This document shows, one piece after another, positions 30,961-39,281 of a stretch of 39,281 bases of DNA. The notes beneath the pieces were generated by a model. It worked only from the letters and a program-made list of their open reading frames with translations, searched no databases and had not been told where the DNA came from. How positions within the stretch are numbered: position 1 is the stretch's first letter; every line of letters starts with the position of its first letter. This DNA comes from Lingula anatina (lineage: Eukaryota > Brachiopoda > Lingulata > Lingulida > Lingulidae), in the NCBI RefSeq assembly GCF_001039355.2, contig NW_019776079.1, positions 476,963 to 516,243 on the forward strand. The letters are read 5' to 3'. The position numbers were made by a program, and so were the translations under genes.

Positions 30961-33900
30961 ATGTTAAGTGCAGCTGTTGTGTTTAGTTGCCACCAGGGGC
31001 GGCTGGCACTCAGAATTCCATCTTTTATTGCGCAGCATGAGCTTCATTTGTCAGCTAGAGCAGCCATGTCATGGAAGTCTAATGGAGGTAGGGACCCTTA
31101 TGTGTCACTGTGATCAGCACTCAATTAATTTAGATAAATATTCACCTAAATGCGTGGAACTTGAAAGGGCAGTGTTTATTTTTTATTTTTATTTATTTCC
31201 AGCAAGAATACACCTTTAAGATGTTTTATCACATTTTCAATACTTTTTCAATGATAGGTATATCAGAAAATTTTTCAAACTGATCAGAAAATTATTATAC
31301 TTATATCTTCTGAAAGGTAATACAAAAAAAAAAAAAAAAAGATGAATTATTTTGGAATTTTTAAAATATTTCACAAGCAACAAAGATATTGAAGTTTTTT
31401 AACTGCAAAAATTCACCAAAAGTGTCTACACTTTTCAGCTAAAAACCTGTGACCACTGACCAGCAGTGATCACTCAGTTGTATGTGACAAGACGAAGAAT
31501 GCTTGCTTGTGACCAATTAGGGCAATTAGGGCTCTATGTTAATCTAATGACCTGGAAACAAAACCAAATTGGCGACCGCACAAGCACATGGCTTCCGTGC
31601 AGATCATATACTATAAATATTGCGCATCAAATAAACTATACTTCGCATGGTTCAATTTTCATGATTTTTAGCCATAATATTGCAAATTTCATGAACTTTA
31701 CACAGCATAAATTACAAAAACTTCCATGCAGTACTTATATGAAATTTTAAACATTTTGTCAAGGCAAAACTTCAAAACGTCCTCAAATCAAAGTTCTCTA
31801 AGACTGCAACACGGAAAAAATTACGTGACCAGAATTTACTCTTTGATTTACAGCTTATTTAGTAAATGGCTTGTATTAGTTTATTTACAAGGCGCTAAAA
31901 GAGAGATTTAAAAAAGGAATGTCATAGGCGAGCTGTTAGCAGGCCGGTCTCAGTTTTGCACTTCACTGCCCCTGGATAGTTACTACTGTGGCGCCCCTTG
32001 CGGATTGTGATATACCTATCAAAGATAATTCAAATTGATCTACATGCATACACGTATGTACATCACATTGACTGTGCATTACATTTGTTAGTATTGATTT
32101 CTTTTGTCGGTGTGTTTCTTTCATTTGGTTGGAAGAAAATTTTTTTTTGTTTTGTTTTTTTTTGGGCATGTTCTCAAAGACCTTTGTTTTTAATATCTTA
32201 TTCAGTTTAGATAATTTAAGTAAATCATACATATTTTATTAGTACCACCAGCGTATACGCTGGCGGTACTCATGGTTTTAGTNAAATACTTGCTTGTGAC
32301 CAATTAGGGCAATTAGGACTCTATGTTAATCTAATGACCTGGAAACAAAACCAAATTGGTGACCGCACAAGCACATGGCTTCCGTGCAGATCATATACTA
32401 TAAATATTGCGCATCAAATAAACTATACTTTGCATGGTTCAATTTTCATGATTTTTAGCCATAATATTGCAAATTTCATGAACTTTACACAGCATAAATT
32501 ACAAAAACTTCCATGCAGTACTTATATGAAATTTTAAACATTTTGTCAAGGCAAAACTTCAAAACGTCCTCAAATCAAAGTTCTCTAAGACTGCAACACG
32601 GAAAAATTACGTGACCAGAATTTACTCTTTGATTTACAGCTTATTTAGTAAATGGCTTGTATTAGTGTATTTACAAGGCGCTAAAAGAGAGATTTAAAAA
32701 AGGAATGTCATAGGCGAGCTGTTAGCAGGCCGGTCTCAGTTTTGCACTTCACTGCCCCTGGATAGTTACTACTGTGGCGCCCCTTGCGGATTGTGATATA
32801 CCTATCAAAGATAATTCAAATTGATCTACATGCATACACGTATGTACTATACATCACATTGACTGTGCATTACATTTGTTAGTATTGATTTCTTTTGTCG
32901 GTGTGTTTCTTTCATTTGGTTGGAAGAAAATTTTTTTTTGTTTTGTTTTTTTTTTGGCATGTTCTCAAAGACCTTTGTTTTTAATATCTTATTCAGTTTA
33001 GATAATTTAAGTAAATCATACATATTTTATTTATAATGATGAACAACCACAAAACTCTTTTTTTTTTGTAAGTTTATTTCTGTCATACAAATATCATTAC
33101 AGCATGAGAATAAATATGTACATGTGTACATATGCACACATACTAAAGCATGCGCACCTATATACGTACATGTGCACATCCCACACATCCACACCCATAC
33201 ATATACATACACACACACACACACATGTACACACACACTTGTACTTAACTGTAAGGCTCTGTTCACATGAAAAAATCTATTTTCTAAAAATCTAAAAATC
33301 TGTTTTCGGTATCTTGTGATCACGGTCTGTGCCCTGGATACCCCGCGGTGTAATTACTGGCAGCACGAGCGAGTTACTTCCAAAGCTGTAATTAATTCTC
33401 AGCTGCGCTCGGAGGAGATTCTGATACCTTAACGCATCGCTTGCCATGGGATCATGACGGTTGCACTCATATCTGTCGTGTGTATAGCTTCTTCATCTTT
33501 TTCGTCTTGTTGTTGCACAAAATTGACAAACACATTTTTCAAATTAACCGCAACTGCCATTTACTTTCTAACTTCCTACTGCGCATGCCAGTAATTACGC
33601 CACAGGGTATTCAGGGCACAGACCATGATCACAAGATACCGAAAATAGATTTTTAGATTTTTAGAAAATAGATTTCCCATGTGAACGGAGCCTAAAGCTA
33701 TTCGTTGCAGTTTATAGTGGTCAAGAACTGTACTGATATTTTAATAAGTATATAAAAGCTAACAGTGATAAATCACTTACTTTGTAATATCGTTATTAAC
33801 ATAGTAGCTTGCAGAAGCATATAGACATAACATATGTAAAGACAGATTATTTAGAATAAAATATTTATAGCAGAAATAATTATGCTGTTAATACCAGGTA

Positions 33901-36900
33901 AGTGTTTGTTCTAAGCACTCAAGACTTTCAGTTTTGTCTATCAAAAGAATGTATGAGTGTAGTACATATTCGTACTCCATTACGTGATTGGTTGTTGAGA
34001 CGACAGAACTGTATGTGAGTACTAGTACATACTCATATATCAAACTGTCAGGTTTGACTACAAAGAGGATGCATATACTTATAACAATGATCAAGTAAGC
34101 ATATTTTAATACATTGCTGAGGTTCATGTCCACACAACCACAAAACTCAACTTTAAAGATGGAGTATGAATTTTTCAGCTGAGATAATCATCTTGTTTGA
34201 TAACCTTATACACCCCATTTCCATAGATTAGATCGACCTACTTTAGATCAACCTAACTCCGTGGGGGTTCACGCTAAATAGCTGTCAGCCGGGCGGACAC
34301 GAAAGTTAATTACCCCCTTACAGCTTGTAGTAGGCAGGACGGACATTTAAGTCGGATTATCTGAAAATCTAGTGAGACTCCCCACGGGGATAGATCGATC
34401 TAAAATCTATGGGAATAGAGCCATAGTTTGTAGGGTCAACAAATGAAATTTGGGGGTGCAAGAAGACATTTTATTGTGCAAATAACATTTGTATATTTAT
34501 TTGGAGGATGTATGCACACTTTTGTTTAAATTTAATGTTTTTTCTTTACAGATTTGTATGAGAAGTTTGTGGAATTAGACAAAAACAACCATGATGATTT
34601 CCAGGCAGATACATACAACAGACATTATAACAAATTGGTTACTAAAAGGTAATTTTCTCATTTCTTGTATATTCTATCCTAGCTCTACTCCTGGATTGAT
34701 TTTTATGAATAGATGCAATAGTGTCCATATAGAATGTCATTACCCTTGTCTGTCTGCCTCATTAGAGCAGAAGCTGTGCACATTATTTGTTACCACAATA
34801 ACTAGAGAGTAATTTCGCCATTTTTTTCAAACTCAGCAGGATTACTCATTGTCCTAAAATACTGTCAAGTTTGAAAATGGCCGTGATCTTTTTTTTTCTT
34901 TTTTTTTTTTTCAGTATTATTTACTCTATAAGTGTCCTTTGTGGACACTGTTTTATCCATATGGTACTTTTGTTTAAGCAGAAATCTGCTGCAGTTATTT
35001 ATGGGACTAAAATGCATCCCAAATACAGAACTGGATTGATCCAATTATCCTTCTAAGTGTCATTATTTCGGTTTAATTTACATACACATTAGTACCATTC
35101 ACTTTTCTTGTTACCACAAAACTGAGAAGCCACGTTGCAGTTCTGCTTCAAACTCAAAGGAATTGCTCGATGTCCAGAATTGTCAGTCAAGATACAAAAT
35201 GGCATGAGACAATATGAGACAATTTAAGTGATTCTACCATGTATAATTAAAGGCCTTTAGTTACAGCCACAGCCAAGTAGCTTTTGTAGTAAATAATCTT
35301 GTTTTGGGTATGTATTAAGCTAGCTTGCTCTGTTTTTTCCATACAGGACAAGGACTTTTATTGAGACTTTTAGTTTAAATTAATCCCTTTATTTGGTAGT
35401 GGTATCAACACTTACAGTTGTTTTTAGCTAGTGTTGCTTTGTTTTGCGAATGCATGTTTCAGTAAGATATTGACATCAAGAAGTTTTCATGCTGTTTTTC
35501 TTTTACTTGGATCTTGTCAAATTTTGAAACTATGTTTAATTTTTTTCAATTGCTTTCTGTAATATTTTACCACCTTTAAAGCTGTTTTTTAATCACCATC
35601 ATTAACATCCATCTTCATTAACAAGGTTTTTCTGTTACTGTCACTGAAAGAAATTATATAAATAATTTTAGTGAGAGAGTGTTTTTTAACAAAGAAAAGT
35701 ATTTTATATTGTGATCTGATTAGAGGTCGCTTTATCCCCTCTAAGTGATGATAGTGTTTTTGTGAATATCTATGCTTTGGTCAGTGATGCTTTGGAAGAG
35801 GAGAATGGTTATCTGTAAGTTTTTATTCATTACAGTGATGAAGAAAAAGTTAGAAAAATTCTCAAGTGGAAGATTTTGAAGAGGAAGTACTTCAGCCCAC
35901 CACCAGAAACTAATTTATTAACTTGGGATGCTAAAGAGCAGATACGTTATCTCCACCGTGAATTTCCTCAAGAGTGGACTGTAGACAGGTAAACTATGTG
36001 GGCACTGACATGTGAACAACATAAAACACAATTTAAGTTTACCAATATTGAAAAAACAATAGCCAAAGACTTGTATATTGTACCTGCTGAATAAATGAAA
36101 TTGTTTCAGTGGACAAAAAAAATGGGACAGCTAGAGGGGCACTCGGAGAGCCCATAATACTGCCAAGATGGCTCAAATATAAGTTGCCTGCATGATTTTG
36201 CTAGTTGTCAAATTGTAAAGAGTAGAACACGCTTGGCTGTCACCTTGATTGGTTAGAAAATGATTGTTGTAAAATAGTTAAATGATTTAAATACCTGTGC
36301 ACAAACTTAATAATTACATAAAAGACCTGAGAGTGCCATACTACTCTACCATCAAGCAAAAAACCTGATCAAAATCTGTTAAAGTATTCAAAACGACTGT
36401 CATTAAATCCCCTTAGGCTCCCATAGAGTCAGTTAATCTTACTAATCAAGTTGACAGCTGAGCATAGGGTAGTAGTATTGTGGAATAGTTTTATGACACA
36501 TGAGTGACACCAGATCATCATCCGAGAGATTGACTTGGGTAACTTGGATTGCATTGTTTTACCAATATAAATAGGGTGACATTGAACCCGAGTGTCCCCC
36601 ATAATGAATCGCTAGTAAACTTGGCAATTTTGAACCTTTCCTGAAAATTCCAAAATCCTTTTCAAAAATGGTGTAAACTGACTAACCAAAGCCAGCTAAA
36701 GTATAACCTCCTTAGTGGAGGTAAAATGCAAATCACATTCATTATAAATTGAGGATAAAAAGGACTGTGTTGCAGTACTAAGAACAGACTGGTGGTCTGT
36801 ATTCTTACTTCTTTTTTACTTCACTTGACTCTCCAAATGAAATACCTATAATAAATATACTTCTTATATTATTTGTACACTGTGGCCATCTATAAGGAAA

Positions 36901-38451
36901 ATCTTTGCAGTGGGTATTGATGTTTTTGAACTATTATACTGCTTTAATTTATATTTTTCATACATTTTAAGAAGCTCATGTATGTGTACAAGTTTTGCCA
37001 TAAATTATAAATGAATTATTTTCTAGACTGAGTGAAAGTTTTCCAGTGAGCCGTCATGGTATAATCCAAATTCTCAAGTCTTCATATGTTCCCCGTGACC
37101 TACAGGAAATTACTAAACATGACAACAGAGTAAATAAAAATTGGCAGTTGTTGACTGAAGGAGGAGGCAAAGAGGGAGGGCCTGTTGCACTGTTGTATGA
37201 AGAATTGGTGAAAAGTGGCAACATTAAGAAGATGAAAACTGCATCGGGAATTCCAGGTTTACCTGTTCCAGAGAGAAAGATGCTTGTATCTGGTCTTAAA
37301 GAATATGGTACGTTACATTTCTCTGACATCATTAATCACCATCACCTGTTCTTCATCTTGACAAATTGAAACTGAAGTCAAACTAGGTATGTTGTAATAC
37401 CCATTTAGATTCAAAACCTTGTCTTTCATTTTATGCTGTAAATTGACATGAAGACGTGTGATTTTTTTTTACTCAAGATGAGTTTATGTAGAAATCTCAT
37501 TTGTCTCCGGAATGGTACATGTGATGCATGTCATTACATTCTTAATTAATAATTAAACATATCCTTTAATTCACAGATACTTCTAGGACTATTGGTCCAT
37601 TTGAGGCACTTGTCCAAAAAGAAGATAGTCAAATGAAGATGGAGGCTCCAAAAAAGCTTGAAAGTGGTAGTGGGACATCTGTGTATGTAATTGATGATCA
37701 GGTAAAAGACCTACTTAATAAAGTAGCATTTCCTGAAGGACAGACTACTGATGGAAGTAACATGGAAAAGGAGCTTTATAAACCTGCACAAGTAAAGGAT
37801 GATTATCTGGCTTACAGAAGTAGAGGGCACTTCAGTCAGTTTGATGAAAATGATACCGATTCTATTCACCATCAAGACATTTATAACGAAGTACAAAATG
37901 AAGAAAATGCAACAAGTCCTTCATACCAGCCTTTAGAAAGAAAATTTAAAAGAGGCAGAGGACGATTAAGAAATAGCATTGACTATGATAATAAAATTGG
38001 ACAATTCACCAGCGTGAAAGATGAAAATGAACTGGGTGTTCTTTTAAAGGAATATCAATACAAAGGAACAAGGAAACTGTCAGAAAGTAAAGATTCAGAT
38101 GGTGCTCCTGTCCCTACAGCCTCTGTCTCTGCCAACAGAATAAAGTCAATGGAACAAGAGAATCTGAAAGCAACAGATAAACTACATAGCAACAATGCAG
38201 AAACTGCAATGAATCCCTACGAGAAGCCAGTTGAAAAGGCTCGCAAGGAGATACTGGATAAAATAAAATATGACAAAGACCCATATGTATATGACTATGA
38301 GACAGGATATCAAAAACCATTTGGAACAAAAGTGACTCCTAGAGATTCTTATATGAAGATTAAGGTGTCTGGTTCTAAAGCTAGGTTTTACCAAAAAGAC
38401 AATGTCATTTATGATGAAAATGGGGAGTTTTTGATTAAAATTCCCACATAG
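30961..38451 (+). CDS. NGRN: Neugrin-like mitochondrial protein, five exons, 510 aa
   Basis: Exons 30961-31087, 34552-34648, 35836-35988, 37027-37307 and 37577-38451 close in frame at 510 codons plus stop, all GT-AG. Exon 1 encodes MLSAAVVFSCHQGRLALRIP and then ARAAMSWKS: one acidic residue in 42, rich in Arg/Ser/Ala, a clear mitochondrial presequence. The neugrin/Rrg9 core is residues ~100-148: LTWDAKEQIRYLHREFPQEW, then DRLSESFPVSRHGIIQILKS. The C-terminus (VIYDENGEFLIKI) matches the D-x-N-G-x-F-L ending of vertebrate neugrin. Human NGRN works with RCC1L, RPUSD3/4, TRUB2 and FASTKD2 on 16S mitochondrial rRNA stability and pseudouridylation. This protein is far longer than the human one (~290 aa); the extra length lies between core and tail, is charged, and includes RKFKRGRGRLRN. 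Intron 1 (31088-34551) carries duplications and MITEs. Confidence 0.92.
31498..32240. repeat. N-joined duplication C, copy 1
   Basis: The block from AATGCTTGCTTGTGACC to CATACATATTTTATT is repeated at 32285-33031 with scattered substitutions (GGGCTC/GGACTC, GGCGACC/GGTGACC, CTTCGC/CTTTGC) and small indels (TACTATACATC against TACATC). An N lies at 32283. Confidence 0.97.
32241..32270. repeat. 30-bp near-perfect palindrome at the end of copy 1
   Basis: AGTACCACCAGCG and its complement meet at GCGTATACGC, with one mismatched pair. It begins exactly where copy 1 stops matching copy 2 and is followed by 12 bp, then the N. It looks like the start of an inserted element present in one haplotype only. 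Confidence 0.9.
32285..33031. repeat. N-joined duplication C, copy 2
   Basis: Second copy of 31498-32240, continuing into unique sequence on the right. It lies in NGRN intron 1 and carries no exon. Confidence 0.97.
33118..33240. repeat. CA/TA-rich microsatellite region
   Basis: Short TACATG/CACATA repeats lead into a perfect (AC)n run at about 33207-33223 and another at 33229-33238. Confidence 0.9.
33255..33692. mobile_element. PIF/Harbinger-like MITE, 438 bp, TAA target duplication
   Basis: TAA stands at 33252-33254 and 33693-33695. The left arm starts GGCTCTGTTCACATG and the complement of the right starts GGCTCCGTTCACATG. The arms match over ~90 bp through CTAAAAATCTAAAAATC and ATCTTGTGATCA. 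The termini fit Harbinger MITEs. It sits in NGRN intron 1; the ORF at 33441 belongs to it and is not a gene. Confidence 0.92.
34209..34422. mobile_element. MITE family 1, copy in NGRN intron 1
   Basis: Same orientation and interior as the 4111 copy: CCTAACTCCGTGGGGGTTCA, TTAATTACCCCCTTACAGC, GGGGATAGATCGATC. The ends are CACCCCATTTCC and, on the complement, GGCTCTATTCCC. It lies ~130 bp upstream of NGRN exon 2. Confidence 0.85.
36560..36730 (+). mobile_element. Decayed RTE/SINE-type 3' tail in NGRN intron 3
   Basis: TTTCCTGAAAATTCCAAAAT and the end TATAACCTCCTTAGTGGAGGT match the tail seen at 18829-19039. The rest of the 35989-37026 intron is AT-rich and featureless. Confidence 0.55.
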
Positions 38452-39281
38452 ATTCATAGATTGCCACAATTGTAAATTACAAAATGTCTCGTATGAAACA
38501 CACAGAATTATACTATTTTATGTCTTTTTATGCTAGAAAATGTCATCAAATTTGGTTCTGTGCTTTGTAATAATTTGAGCCCCCTTTATGGGTTTTGGTA
38601 AATCAGAATGGGAAATTACTTGGTCATGTTGAAATGCGTACAAAATTCAAAATTCCATAATAAATACATTTTAACCAACACAAAGGAATATAATGAATTT
38701 CATTTTTACCATCAAACCAGCAGTGCTCACAATTATTCTGGAATATGTGCTTGCCATTGGACCAGTGCACCATGTGGACCTTCAGAGATCTACGTACTCT
38801 TCACATTAAAAAACAAGGCAGCAAAGCTGTCAAATGTACAGACAAAAAACAGAAAATAAAGATGCAAAATAGGTCATTTTGTCAATTTTGATGCAATAAT
38901 AAATAATGCTTATAATAGCACTGTCAGTCAACACTGAATTTTAATCATGCACAACAGGTAAAATGGTCAATAACATGAGCGGACCCAGAGATATTTTCTG
39001 ACAGTATTCCAAAGTATCTATTTTGATCCATCCTCCATTTTGATGGTCTTCCAACAGAAGAAAAAATAGATACCAGGCAATATCAACTTAATAACCTGAC
39101 TGTCTTCCGGAAGACCCAGAAGATGGTCTCAATCTACCCTTTCAATAAGATTACAGTTTCAGGACCATGAGAGTTCAAATTCACATGATGTAAGTCTCAA
39201 TATTTGAAAAATGATGACAGTGCATAAAATAATATTACATAAGTAACATAATGTTTAAAGACATAAAAAACAATACAACTG
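38452..39281 (+). other. NGRN 3' UTR and downstream flank
   Basis: AATAAA hexamers at 38659-38664 and 38855-38860 are candidate polyadenylation signals about 200 and 400 nt after the stop. No further exon is visible to the window end; the ORF 38608-38859 has no recognisable pattern. Confidence 0.5.

Noticed and set aside
33027-33323. Val/Cys/His-rich ORFs
   Set aside because: They are CA/TA microsatellite translations in NGRN intron 1.
34680-35200. Internal direct repeat in NGRN intron 2 (TTGTTACCACAA boxes)
   Set aside because: Only short boxes match (about 34788 and 35110); alignment by eye was too weak to call a repeat unit.
1-39281. CRISPR array, phage, operon or tRNA/rRNA genes
   Set aside because: No regularly spaced direct repeats, bacterial gene arrangement or structural RNA was found; the window is animal nuclear DNA.

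Overview
The window is animal nuclear DNA. Its genes are split by GT-AG introns, one intron carries minor-spliceosome (AT-AC) signals, the base composition is AT-rich, and small foldback DNA transposons are dense. The gene set (WDR6, a GT61 glycosyltransferase, CCDC124, nicotinamide riboside kinase, DCP2, neugrin) is metazoan. A marine invertebrate fits best, possibly a non-vertebrate deuterostome, but I cannot fix the phylum by eye. No bacterial, viral or CRISPR system was seen. All family assignments come from reading translated exons and splice sites and from general knowledge of these families; no search was run.

Layout, left to right: the 5' end of WDR6 on the minus strand (238-1560, running off the left edge); a repeat-rich spacer with MITEs and a ~335-bp degenerate tandem repeat (1561-6392); a five-exon GT61/POMGNT2-like glycosyltransferase on plus (6499-9924); a ~2.16-kb non-autonomous DNA element (10842-12998); a Ty3/Gypsy integrase relic on minus next to a MITE (13700-14435); CCDC124 on minus, four exons (15200-17672); a ~500-bp spacer with a Z-DNA-type tract; an unknown 85-codon ORF (18174-18431) directly upstream of an eight-exon NMRK1 on plus (18499-22544); a duplicated stretch joined by single Ns (22888-24903); DCP2 on minus, nine exons (25969-30641); and neugrin on plus, five exons (30961-38451), head-to-head with DCP2, with another N-joined duplication in its first intron.

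Coding lengths close in frame for every complete gene: GT61 387 aa, CCDC124 219 aa, NMRK1 202 aa, DCP2 446 aa, neugrin 510 aa. Four of the six genes act on RNA or ribosomes: WDR6 in tRNA 2'-O-methylation, CCDC124 in ribosome hibernation and recovery, DCP2 in mRNA decapping, neugrin in mitochondrial rRNA. I see no evidence that this is more than chance neighbourhood, although the DCP2/neugrin and CCDC124/NMRK1 pairs probably share bidirectional promoters.

The best observations are the AT-AC U12-type intron of DCP2, mostly filled by a transposon; the strong-context ORF ahead of NMRK1; and four single-N junctions flanked by near-identical copies, which look like allelic assembly duplications rather than biology.
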